Assembly: GCA_052143655.1 (NCBI GenBank)
Contig: JBKQSL010000521.1
Span: 1-26,848, forward strand
Length of the DNA: 26,848 nucleotides
Origin: CAVSUR01 sp052143655
Lineage (GTDB): Bacteria > Actinomycetota > Actinomycetes > Streptosporangiales > Streptosporangiaceae
Reading direction: 5' to 3'
The notes beneath the pieces were generated by a model. It did no database searches, was not told the origin of the DNA, and worked only from the letters and a program-made list of their open reading frames with translations. Position numbers and translations under genes: made by a program. Positions 13,540-23,883 of this stretch are shown here, piece by piece (positions within the stretch are counted from its first letter, which is position 1; each line of letters starts with the position of its first letter).

Positions 13540-16155
13540 CTAGTCCTCTTCCTTGCGGAAGTCGCCGATCTCCTGGCACCCCGGCGGCGGGGCCAGTCCG
13601 CCCTTGGTTCCCTGCAGTACGGACCCGAGGCTCTCGGCGGTGTGGAACTGCACGCCGAACGGCAGGTTATGGGCGGGGTCATGCCAGCTGGTCCGGATGC
13701 CCTGGTAGTCGCGGCTGAACCAGTCGTTATGCCGTTCTTCGAGCTCGAAGCCGTGTACCCGGAGCCGGCGGAGGATCTCCCAGGTCCCCTCGGTGTACAG
13801 CTCGGGGGGAAGGACGTATGCGTAGCGGATGACGTCCGGGATCCGGTAGGCCAGCTCGGCCGGCGGCTGATCCGGATGGCGGGCGAGCAGCCGGGCGAAC
13901 TGGTGCCGGAACAGGTTGCTGTCCCGCAGCGCGAATCGCTCGGTGTCGGAGGCGAGCTGGCCGTATTCCAGCTGCGACTCGATCCTGCGCATGGCCGGCG
14001 TGAGCCCGCTGCGCCCGTAGCTGCCAAGGGCATTGCGGCCCTCAGCCGCCTGGTACTGAGCGTAGACCTGCTCGGCGATGCGGGCCTGCTCGGCGGTGAG
14101 CCGGGCTCCCCGCCACTCCCAGGCCCCGCCCGCAGTCGTCTGCGGCTCATCCGCCCGGGACGGGCGCGGACCGGGCGTGACGGGGCGAGGGGCCTCCGGC
14201 CGGACATGACGCGGCGCCTGCGGCTGGAGAGAGCCGGGCGCGCCAGCCGGCGCCGCGGGCCTGCTGTCCGCGAGCACGTCAGCCGCGGATACCTGGACGG
14301 CTGTTGCGCGGATGGCCAGGCCAGTTCTCGTGGTGTCCGGCGAGCCGCGCTCGTAAGCGGTCCGGTGATCGGGCTGCGGGGAATGACCCGAGCCGGAGAC
14401 GAGCGGGCTGGAAACGACCGAGCCGGAGAGGATCGGTCCCGCTGCGGCTGGTTCCGCCGCGGCTGGTTCCGCCGCGGCTGGTTCCGCCGCTGCTGGTTCC
14501 GCAGGGCTGTAGGTCGCCTCAATCCTGGCGATCGCGTCGGCCCCGGCGGCTTGAGTCCGGCTGGCCACCGCCTGACGGGCCGTTTCCGCCCGGCGGGCCG
14601 CCTCGTCCGGGGACGGCCGCCAGCCGTTGTCCGCCGGCCCGGCGGCAGCCGGGCGGACGGGCAGATCTGCGATCGGCTCACGCCCGGAGCGGCCGGGCCC
14701 GGGACCGGTGATCGACAGCGGACCGGGCCGGCTGCCCTCGCTGTCGCGGTCATCGGCGGGCAGCGGAAGCTCCAGGTGCCGCAGCGAGTGCGGCGGCGCC
14801 TTGCGGGAGCCGTCGTCGTCGTAGGGAGACGACGGGTGCCCGAATGGCAGCATGTCCAGCCGCCGTCTCAGGTCGGCGGGTGATCCGCGGGGCGGCCGGT
14901 CAGCCGGCTCGTACCAGCCCGGCTGATCATAAGCCCGCCTGCCCCGCCGGTCTGCTGCCCGCTGGTCGCCAGCCATGGCCGGCGGCGGCTGCTCCGGCGG
15001 ATCCTGGCGCGGTACTGATGCCACTGTCGCGGCAGGATCGGCGGGATCAGCCAGCATCGGGGCTGCGGCGGCAGGGCCAGCCAGCACCGGGGACGGGCCC
15101 TGCGGCCCGGTCACGGCGGCCCGCGGCCCACCCTGGCCGGCGTCGTCGGTGCTGCCCGGTGCCGGGAAGCGGCCGGTGTCATCTGGCAGCGGCGCCGGCC
15201 TGGCGGGCAGATTCGGATCCGCGCCGCGCCCGGGCACCGGGGGCGGCGCGGTCGTGTCCGCCGGCCGCAAGTCCGGCGTGACCTGCCCGGCTGGCATTTC
15301 CGGCACAGCGCCAGCCGTCATCTCTGGCCCAGTGCCGCTCGTGGCTTCCGGCAGGGCGACGGCCATCGCCTCCGGCGCCGTGCTGCCCGATGCCGCCGGC
15401 CGCGTGCCGTCAGCGTGACCAGCGCCTGCGGGCAGCGCGACGTGCCCGGCCCCCGCACGCTCCGGCCCGGGCCGCTGCGGCCCTGCTGGGGGCGCCTGCG
15501 CGGGGTGATCACGGCCTGCGGGCATTTCGGTGCGGGGCAGCAGGCCGACCTGCCGGACGGGCGGCGCGTCAGCCGGACCGGGGTCGCTGTCCTGGCGCCC
15601 GGAAGGCTGCAGGCCAGCCGGCCGGAACACATCGTCTAGCCCGGCCCTTCTAGGCGGCAGTGGCCCGGGCCTGCTCGGGGCGGCCCGCTCCGGTCCGGCG
15701 GGCGAGTACCTGGGCGACGCAGGTCCCAGCGGCGCGAATCCGGCCTCGGCAGGTTCTGGCGGCGCGAACCCGGAAGGAGCCGGATCCGGCGGGCTGAGCC
15801 CGGACCGGGCCGGCTCGGGCCAGGACGAGCCGGATCGGGAAGCCGGCCCGGGCCGGGCACCTGGGCCAGGACCGCTGCCAGGGCCGGGCCGGGCAGGCGG
15901 CGGCAGCGCGCGGCCGTCAACGGCCTCGGCGGGCGCGAAAACGGAAGCGCCGCTAGCCCGGCTGGCCGGCCCGGAGCCGTTCGCCCGGCCGTTGCCGTGG
16001 CGCGGCGGCGGGTCCGGCGCGCCGGCGTCAGTAATGGCCGCGCCGTTGCCGGTGAGATATGGTTCCGGTGGGCTTAGCCCGATTAACGGCGGCAGGTCCA
16101 CAGTGCTCTCGCGGGGATCCTCCGCTGGATCCCATCGCTCCTGTGGCCCTGGCAT
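13540..16155 (-). CDS. Large proline-rich protein with C-terminal RelA/SpoT-like nucleotidyltransferase domain
   Basis: An 871-residue protein. Residues 1 to about 690 are Pro/Gly/Ala-rich and probably disordered, with imperfect repeats (LSPPDPAPSGFAPPEPAEA) and four AEPAA units near 551-570. The last 165 residues are a compact domain: LTAEQARIAEQVYAQY, RDSNLFRHQFARLLARHP, IPDVIRYAYVLPPELY (Asp 774), GFELEERHNDWF, DYQGIRTSWHDP and FGVQFHTAESL. The order Asp-x-x-Arg-Tyr, Trp, Tyr-x-Gly-Ile and Val-Gln-Phe-His-Thr resembles divergent RelA/SpoT-fold synthetases and toxin domains of actinomycetes. Those enzymes transfer pyrophosphate to a nucleotide 3'-OH. This assignment is by motif memory, not alignment. 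The usual extension after FHT is short here and ends in an acidic tail. There is no signal peptide. ATG 16155 has GGGGAG seven bases upstream. Confidence 0.75.
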   Translation of the reverse strand: MPGPQERWDPAEDPRESTVDLPPLIGLSPPEPYLTGNGAAITDAGAPDPPPRHGNGRANGSGPASRASGASVFAPAEAVDGRALPPPARPGPGSGPGPGARPGPASRSGSSWPEPARSGLSPPDPAPSGFAPPEPAEAGFAPLGPASPRYSPAGPERAAPSRPGPLPPRRAGLDDVFRPAGLQPSGRQDSDPGPADAPPVRQVGLLPRTEMPAGRDHPAQAPPAGPQRPGPERAGAGHVALPAGAGHADGTRPAASGSTAPEAMAVALPEATSGTGPEMTAGAVPEMPAGQVTPDLRPADTTAPPPVPGRGADPNLPARPAPLPDDTGRFPAPGSTDDAGQGGPRAAVTGPQGPSPVLAGPAAAAPMLADPADPAATVASVPRQDPPEQPPPAMAGDQRAADRRGRRAYDQPGWYEPADRPPRGSPADLRRRLDMLPFGHPSSPYDDDGSRKAPPHSLRHLELPLPADDRDSEGSRPGPLSITGPGPGRSGREPIADLPVRPAAAGPADNGWRPSPDEAARRAETARQAVASRTQAAGADAIARIEATYSPAEPAAAEPAAAEPAAAEPAAAGPILSGSVVSSPLVSGSGHSPQPDHRTAYERGSPDTTRTGLAIRATAVQVSAADVLADSRPAAPAGAPGSLQPQAPRHVRPEAPRPVTPGPRPSRADEPQTTAGGAWEWRGARLTAEQARIAEQVYAQYQAAEGRNALGSYGRSGLTPAMRRIESQLEYGQLASDTERFALRDSNLFRHQFARLLARHPDQPPAELAYRIPDVIRYAYVLPPELYTEGTWEILRRLRVHGFELEERHNDWFSRDYQGIRTSWHDPAHNLPFGVQFHTAESLGSVLQGTKGGLAPPPGCQEIGDFRKEED
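14446..14505 (-). repeat. 15-bp in-frame tandem repeat, four units
   Basis: Units start at 14446, 14461, 14476 and 14491 on the + strand (GGCTGGTTCCGCCGC; the last unit is degenerate). On the coding strand they encode AEPAA pentapeptides in the disordered part of the 871-residue protein. Three units are identical. Confidence 0.9.
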
Positions 16156-16293
16156 CGCGCTACTCCCCGCATGTCGGCGACTCGATCATCGTATCGGCGC
16201 CGGCAGTCGCGCGCCTGCCGTGCGGATTTCTCCGGACACCCGCGGACTGCGCCCGGCCGCCGCGGCGCGGCTGACCAGGCAAGCCAAGCCCGC

Positions 16294-16422
16294 TCAGGAC
16301 GGAATCCGGGCGATGCCCGCCGTAATGACGTCCACTACTTCGCGGGCAAAACGGTCAGTCAGCGGCCGGTGCCCGTGCAGCAGCCGGTGGTAGGCCGCGC
16401 CGAACAGCAGGTTCGGCTGGTG
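16294..16422 (-). pseudogene. C-terminal remnant of a TetR/AcrR family regulator
   Basis: The frame ending with TGA at 16294 reads NLLFGAAYHRLLHGHRPL followed by TDRFAREVVDVITAGIARI. This matches the closing helices of TetR regulators with a C-terminal ligand domain, where the pattern is GxxYYRLL, then PLTxxFAxxxVDxxLAG. Upstream, the frame runs into the 13-bp repeat and then fumarylacetoacetase DNA read out of frame, so the DNA-binding and ligand domains are missing. The remnant covers about 40 codons and cannot regulate anything as it stands. Confidence 0.6.
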
Positions 16423-16501
16423 TCCCCGTGCGGGCCGGGGAACCCGGTGAACGGGCCGCTGAGCGGCATGGGTGCCGATGGCTGGCCCGTTCAGCGGGTC
16501 A

Positions 16502-16561
16502 GGGGACGGGCCTTGGGGACGGGCCTTGGGGACGGGCCTTGGGGACGGGCCTTGGGGACGG
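16502..16561. repeat. 13-bp tandem repeat, four full units plus a partial
   Basis: The unit GGGGACGGGCCTT occurs four times without mismatch from 16502 to 16553, followed by a partial GGGGACGG to 16561. It lies between the fumarylacetoacetase stop and the TetR remnant. Because 13 is not a multiple of three, it is not a coding repeat. There are no spacers, so it is not CRISPR-like. Confidence 0.95.
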
Positions 16562-16574
16562 CGCGTTTCGGGGA

Positions 16575-17810
16575 TCAGGCGGGCATGGCCGGGATGACCT
16601 GGCCGTGCACTGTGCCCAGGCTGACCCGGCCGCCGTCCGGGCCGGCCGCGGTCGCGCTGATCGTGACGACGTCGCCGTCGGCCAGCCAGCTGCGGGTGCT
16701 GCCGTCCGGGAGCTCCAGCGGCTCGGTCCCGTTCCAGGCCAGCTCGATCAGCGAGCCGCGCTGGTCCGGCGCGTCGCCGCTGACCGTGCCGGAGGCGAAC
16801 AGGTCGCCGGGGCGCAGCGCCGCGCCGTTCACGGTCAGGTGGGCCAGCATCTGGGCCGGCGACCAGTGTATCGCCGCATACGGCGGCCGGGACACCACGT
16901 GCCCGTTGATCGCCACCTCGAAGTCGATGTCCAGCCCCCAGCCGGCGGACTCGGCGAGGTAGGGCAGCAGCGGGGTGCCGTGCGACGGCGGGGTCAGCCG
17001 GGCCGCCTCCAGCGCGGCCAGCGGCACCACCCACGGCGACACCGAGGTGCCGAACGACTTGCCGCCGAACGGCCCGAGCGGCACCGACTCCCACATCTGC
17101 AGGTCCCGGGCCGACCAGTCGTTGACCAGGCACACGCCGAACACATGCTCGGCGAACCGGGATGCCGGCACCGGCTCGCCGAGGCTGGTCTCGACCCCGA
17201 CCACGAACCCGAGCTCGGCCTCGAAGTCCAGCCGCTCGCTCGGCCCGTACGCGGGCTGGTCAGTGCCCGGCGGCAGGAACTGCCCGCACGGCCGGCGGAT
17301 CGGGGTGCCGGAGGGCACCACCGTGGCCGACCGGCCGTGGTACCCGGCCGGCAGGTGCCGCCAGCTCGGGGCCAGCGGCTCGGCGCCAGGCCGGAAGATG
17401 GCGCCGATGTTCTCCGCGTGCTGCCGCGAGCAGTAGAAGTCGGCGTAGTCCATGACCGTGAACGGCAGGTGCAGCTGAGCGTGGGCCGCGGGCACCAGCA
17501 GGTCCTCGATGGCCTCCCGGTAGGAGTCCCGGGACAGCCAGGCGGTGAGCTCGGCGCGGACCTGCGCCCAGGCCAGGTGCCCCTCGGCGAGCAGGCCATC
17601 GAGGCTGCCCGCAGCGAACAGGTGCGCGCGGGCCGGCAGCAGCCGCTGCGCCGCGGTGGTCAGGTCGAGGATCCGGTCACCCACCGCGACGCCGACCCGG
17701 CGCTGCGCGGCGTGATGCGGTGCCGAGTACGAGCCGTAGGGCAGCGTCTGCAGGCCCAGCGGGTCGCCGGGATCGATGCCCAGCCACGCTGCGGCCGGGG
17801 TCCGGGACAT
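16575..17810 (-). CDS. fahA: Fumarylacetoacetase
   Basis: A 411-residue fumarylacetoacetase, which cleaves 4-fumarylacetoacetate to fumarate and acetoacetate in the last step of the homogentisate route of tyrosine and phenylalanine breakdown. The N-terminal domain starts with the typical GIDPGDPLGLQTLPYGSYS. The catalytic domain keeps the metal ligands and catalytic base of the family: D124 and H131 in YADFYCSRQHAENIG, E197 and E199 in LDFEAELGFVVG, and D231 in LVNDWSARDLQMWE. Length is normal. ATG 17810 gives the family N-terminus, with GGAG 13 bases upstream; the frame continues open upstream with basic, non-family sequence. No hmgA or hppD is adjacent. It is divergent from aconitase, and the aconitase operator lies 123 bases upstream. 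Confidence 0.93.
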   Translation of the reverse strand: MSRTPAAAWLGIDPGDPLGLQTLPYGSYSAPHHAAQRRVGVAVGDRILDLTTAAQRLLPARAHLFAAGSLDGLLAEGHLAWAQVRAELTAWLSRDSYREAIEDLLVPAAHAQLHLPFTVMDYADFYCSRQHAENIGAIFRPGAEPLAPSWRHLPAGYHGRSATVVPSGTPIRRPCGQFLPPGTDQPAYGPSERLDFEAELGFVVGVETSLGEPVPASRFAEHVFGVCLVNDWSARDLQMWESVPLGPFGGKSFGTSVSPWVVPLAALEAARLTPPSHGTPLLPYLAESAGWGLDIDFEVAINGHVVSRPPYAAIHWSPAQMLAHLTVNGAALRPGDLFASGTVSGDAPDQRGSLIELAWNGTEPLELPDGSTRSWLADGDVVTISATAAGPDGGRVSLGTVHGQVIPAMPA

Positions 17811-17894
17811 CGTGCGCAACTCCGTCCGTTCGTGCGGTGCATGCCGCCAGGTCCGGAGCTTACGGGATCGCTTTTCCGGCCGGGCCATCGGTCC

Positions 17895-17924
17895 TTGACG
17901 CCCGGAAAAATAGCAAACTATACT
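17895..17924 (+). promoter_or_regulatory. Sigma-70-type promoter of the aconitase gene
   Basis: TTGACG at 17895-17900, an 18-base A-rich spacer and TATACT at 17919-17924 form a near-consensus vegetative promoter. The stretch is conspicuously AT-rich against its surroundings. The predicted start point near 17931 gives a 5' leader of about 150 bases before the aconitase ATG. Confidence 0.75.
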
Positions 17925-17932
17925 GAGCAAAT

Positions 17933-17952
17933 GTATCTTGACGTCGAGATAC
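17933..17952. promoter_or_regulatory. 20-bp palindromic operator at the aconitase start point
   Basis: GTATCTTGACGTCGAGATAC is an inverted repeat in which nine of ten base pairs match. It begins nine bases after the -10 box, so it covers the predicted start point and the first transcribed bases. That is the usual position for a repressor operator. The bound protein cannot be named from this window: no adjacent intact regulator is present. Confidence 0.7.
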
Positions 17953-18080
17953 TATTCCGGCGCCCGGCCGCTCCCGGCGTTACCCGGGCCTGACCGGGCG
18001 GGGCATCCGCCGCTGCGGCAGGATGCGATGAGACGGCATGAACATGACAGAGTGCGGGCGCACACAGGAGGCCAGTGACG

Positions 18081-20810
<2,730 letters not shown>

Positions 20811-20811
20811 C

Positions 20812-20829
20812 GCCGGGCGGCGGCCCGGC
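20812..20829 (+). terminator. GC hairpin after aconitase stop
   Basis: GCCGGGC at 20812-20818 and GCCCGGC at 20823-20829 form a perfect seven-pair stem with a four-base loop. It lies two bases after the aconitase TGA. There is no T-run, so it may be a partial terminator or a 3'-end stabiliser between aconitase and the CopD-like gene. Confidence 0.5.
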
Positions 20830-20846
20830 CCGATACCGTCAGCCGG

Positions 20847-21890
20847 GTGAGAACGGTTGCGCTGACAAGCCCGGTGCTGTGGCTGACCGCCGTCGAGCGG
20901 GCGGTGCTGCTGGCGAGCCTGGCGCTGGCTCTCGGCAGCGTGGCCGGCCGGGGACTGGGGCGGCAGTACCTGAACCGGCACCCCGACAGCGTCCCGCCCG
21001 CCCCGCTGCCGGATTCGTGGGCGCTGCGCGGCAGCCTGGCCGGCGCCGCGGCCTGCGCGGCACTCGCGCTGACCGCCGCGGTCAGCCCGGGCCTGGCTGC
21101 CGCGGCGGCCCGGCCGCCGGTGCTCGGCCTGCGCGGGCACGCCACCGAGTGGATCGCGCTGATCGAGCTGGCCTGCTTCCTGCTCGCCGCGCTGGCCGCG
21201 CGGCTGCGCCGCGGCGGGCTGGTGGTCGCGGCGCTGCTAGCCGTGATCGCGGCCGAGGGCGTCCGGGACCACCCGGAGGGCATGATCCCGATCGCGGGCG
21301 CGATGCTGACCTACTGTCATCTCACCCCGGCCGTGCTGTGGGCAGGCATGCTCGCCTACACGCTGCGCGCCGCGATCGCCTGGCGCGCCGACCCGGCGGC
21401 GGTGCAGGGCCTGGTCCGGCTGTACGGCGCCGCTGCCGCGTGGCTGCTCGGCGCCGTGGTCGTCACCGGCCTGCTTTCGGCGCTGGTGCTGGTGCCGATC
21501 GGGTCGCTGCTGACCACCGGCTATGGCCGGATCCTGATCGTCAAGGCTGCCCTGGTGGCGGTGGCCGCCGGGATGGCGGTGGCCGGCCGGATGTGGCTGC
21601 GCCGCCGGATCCCGCCCGGTGCCGGGCCCGCGACCGCGACCAGGATCGAGCTGGCCCTGCTGGCCGCCGTGCTCGCGGTCACCGGTCTGCTGACCGTGCT
21701 CACGCCGCCGGGCAAGCCGATCGGGGTGATCGCGGCCGGGGACCAGGCCGCTGCCGGGAGCCGGGCTAGCTGCCGGGATGCCCCCCGGGCACCGTCGCCA
21801 GCCGGCGCATCAGCGCGCCGAACTCCTCGAACGACAGGCTCTGGTCAGAGTCGGACAGGGCCTTGTCCGGATCCGGGTGCACCTCGATGA
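20847..21890 (+). CDS. CopD/YcnJ-like multi-pass membrane protein
   Basis: A 347-residue frame with about seven hydrophobic helices (VLWLTAVERAVLLASLALAL, WIALIELACFLLAALAA, AAAWLLGAVVVTGLLSALVL, ILIVKAALVAVAAGMAVAG, ELALLAAVLAVTGLLTVL). The pattern YCHLTPAVLWAGMLAYTLR, with LIVKAALVAVA later, resembles the CopD (copper resistance D) domain, in which His and Trp near a helix start recur. Copper transport is suggested by family only. The start is probably GTG 20847, with a weak ribosome site. Up to about residue 290 (TPPGKPIG) it looks like the family. The last 50 residues are low-complexity and run antisense through the 3' end of the aromatic fusion gene, overlapping it by 125 bases, so the C-terminus may be a read-through extension. 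Confidence 0.78.
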   Translation: MRTVALTSPVLWLTAVERAVLLASLALALGSVAGRGLGRQYLNRHPDSVPPAPLPDSWALRGSLAGAAACAALALTAAVSPGLAAAAARPPVLGLRGHATEWIALIELACFLLAALAARLRRGGLVVAALLAVIAAEGVRDHPEGMIPIAGAMLTYCHLTPAVLWAGMLAYTLRAAIAWRADPAAVQGLVRLYGAAAAWLLGAVVVTGLLSALVLVPIGSLLTTGYGRILIVKAALVAVAAGMAVAGRMWLRRRIPPGAGPATATRIELALLAAVLAVTGLLTVLTPPGKPIGVIAAGDQAAAGSRASCRDAPRAPSPAGASARRTPRTTGSGQSRTGPCPDPGAPR

Positions 21891-23883
21891 GCAGCCCGTG
21901 CGCGCCGGCCGCGCGAGCTGCCCAGGCCATCGGCGCGACGTAGGCGCGCTGCCCGGTCCCGTGGCTCGGGTCCACGATGACCGGCAGGTGCGACCGCTCG
22001 CGGACCACCACGACCGCCGACAGGTCCAGGGTGTTGCGGGTCGCGCTCTCGAACGTGCGGATGCCCCGCTCGCACAAGATCACCTGCTGGTTGCCCTGCG
22101 CTACCACGTACTCGGCGGCGGCCAGCCATTCCTCGATCGTGCTGGACAGGCCGCGCTTGAGCAGCACCGGCCGGTCGATCTTGCCGAGCTCGCGCAGCAG
22201 GTCGAAATTCTGCATGTTGCGGGCGCCAACCTGCAGGATGTCGGCCGCCTTGGCCAGCCGGGGCACCTGGTCGACCGCCATCACCTCGGTGATCACCGGC
22301 AGGCCGGCCTCCCGGCCCGCCTCGACCAGCAGTTCCAGGCCCGCCCAGCGCAGCCCCTGGAACGCGTACGGGGAGGTGCGCGGCTTGAACACGCCGCCGC
22401 GCAGCACGTGCGCGCCCTGCTCGCGGACGAACCGCGCGGTGGAGCGGATCTGCTCGGCGCTCTCCACCGAGCACGGGCCGGCCATGACCACGAAGCCGTC
22501 ACCGCCGATCAGCACGTCGCCGACGGCGACGATCGTGTCCTGCGCCCGGGCGGCCCGGTCCACCAGCTTGTACTGCCGGGACCGGCGGGCCGGCGCCGGC
22601 CCGGCGGCGACCGCCTCAAGCGCCTCGGCGGGCTCCAGCGCCTCGCCCGGAGCCAGCGGCCCGGCGGCCGGGCTGCCCGGCCCGGATGCCAGCGCGTCGC
22701 GCCCGGCCTGCGCCTCCTGCGGGCCGGGCACGTCGCCGGTGCGCGGCCGCTCGCGCAGCGCCTTGGCCGGGTAGCTGCCCAGGACCTTGATGAACAGCGC
22801 CGCCGACTTCAGCTCGTCCAGGGCCGCTGCGGTGCGCGCCTGCGCCGCATTGCCCTCGAAGTCGAGGAAGAACAGGTACTCCCACGGCCGGCCAGGCCGC
22901 GGCCGTGACTCCAGCTTGGTCATCGAGTGCCCGCTGCCGGACAGCACCTCCAGGCAGCGCAGCAGCGCCCCCTCCTCGTGCCGGGTTACCAGGATCAGGC
23001 TGGTCTTGCACGGGATCCGCACATCCACGGTCGCGGGGGTCTTCGACAGCACCACGAACCTGGTGTAGTTGTCGCGCCGGTCGGCGATGCTGTGCCGCAG
23101 GATCGTCAGCCCATGTGCGGCCGCGGCGTCCGGCGAGCCGATCGCGGCCATGGTGGGGTCGTCGGCGTCGGCCACCGCCTGCATGGCCCCCGCTGTGTCG
23201 AACCAGGGCGTCGGGGCCGCGTCCGGCAGCGACTGGAGGAACTGGGCGCACTGCTCGAGCCCCTGCGGGTGCGAGACGATCGTCCGCAGCGCCGACAGCG
23301 GCACGTCCGCGGCGGCGGCCAGGCAGTGGTCGACCTGCCAGGTCTCCTCGCCCACGATGAACAGCTCGTGCTCGCGCAGCAGCGCGTACACCTCGTTGAT
23401 GCTGCCGGCCGTGGTGTTCTCGATCGGCAGCACCGCCAGGTCGGCGTCGCCGGACAGCAGTGCCGCCCCCGCCGCGGCGAACGTGCGGTAACCGGTCAGC
23501 TCGCCGGTCAGGCCGCGCCCGGCCAGGTACTTGCGCGCGGCGGCGTCGGAGTAGGCGTGCGCCGCGCCCTGGAATGCCACCGTGACCCGGCCGCCGCTGT
23601 CGCCGGACAGGTGCCGGGCCTGCTGCGCCACCGAGTCGTTGATCAGCTCACGGAAGACCCGCCGGACCAGGCTGCCCGAGATGCCGAGCTCGGCGGCCCG
23701 GGCCGCCGCCTGGTCGAGTACCTGGCGCTCCCGTCCGGCGTCCTGGATCAGCGCCGTGCCCTGCTCCTTGGCCTGGGCGATCGCCGCGATCACCCCGGCC
23801 CGCTCGGCGATCAGCGCGACGATCCCGGCGTCCAGCTGATCCAGGTCCTGCCGCAGGCCGCTGATATCGGGCTGCTCACTCAC
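21766..23883 (-). CDS. Fused chorismate mutase - prephenate dehydratase - ACT - DAHP synthase
   Basis: A single 705-residue frame with three enzymes. Residues 1-95 are an AroQ-type chorismate mutase with every catalytic position of the E. coli P-protein domain: R11, R28, K39, D48, R51, E52, S84 and Q88. Residues of about 99-283 are prephenate dehydratase (VAFQGAAHAYSDAAA, LPIENTTAGSINEVY, catalytic T274 in NYTRFVVL). Residues of about 291-368 are an ACT domain with GAL (305-307) and ESRP (325-328) phenylalanine-binding motifs. A Pro/Ala linker follows to about 425. Residues of about 430-705 are a type I-beta DAHP synthase (AGPCSVES at 468-475, KPRTSPYAFQG, VGARNMQNFDLL, LLKRGLSST, ILCERGIRTFE, VDPSHGTGQ). 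It would catalyse the first shikimate step and chorismate to phenylpyruvate, with feedback by phenylalanine (inference). GTG 23883 has GGAGG nine bases upstream. Confidence 0.92.
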   Translation of the reverse strand: MSEQPDISGLRQDLDQLDAGIVALIAERAGVIAAIAQAKEQGTALIQDAGRERQVLDQAAARAAELGISGSLVRRVFRELINDSVAQQARHLSGDSGGRVTVAFQGAAHAYSDAAARKYLAGRGLTGELTGYRTFAAAGAALLSGDADLAVLPIENTTAGSINEVYALLREHELFIVGEETWQVDHCLAAAADVPLSALRTIVSHPQGLEQCAQFLQSLPDAAPTPWFDTAGAMQAVADADDPTMAAIGSPDAAAAHGLTILRHSIADRRDNYTRFVVLSKTPATVDVRIPCKTSLILVTRHEEGALLRCLEVLSGSGHSMTKLESRPRPGRPWEYLFFLDFEGNAAQARTAAALDELKSAALFIKVLGSYPAKALRERPRTGDVPGPQEAQAGRDALASGPGSPAAGPLAPGEALEPAEALEAVAAGPAPARRSRQYKLVDRAARAQDTIVAVGDVLIGGDGFVVMAGPCSVESAEQIRSTARFVREQGAHVLRGGVFKPRTSPYAFQGLRWAGLELLVEAGREAGLPVITEVMAVDQVPRLAKAADILQVGARNMQNFDLLRELGKIDRPVLLKRGLSSTIEEWLAAAEYVVAQGNQQVILCERGIRTFESATRNTLDLSAVVVVRERSHLPVIVDPSHGTGQRAYVAPMAWAARAAGAHGLLIEVHPDPDKALSDSDQSLSFEEFGALMRRLATVPGGHPGS

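Noticed and set aside
16502..16561. Possible CRISPR array
   Set aside because: Units of 13 bases directly abut with no spacers; this is a simple tandem repeat.
16428..17993. 521-codon + strand frame opposite fumarylacetoacetase
   Set aside because: Shadow frame; the - strand encodes a complete fumarylacetoacetase with all metal ligands.
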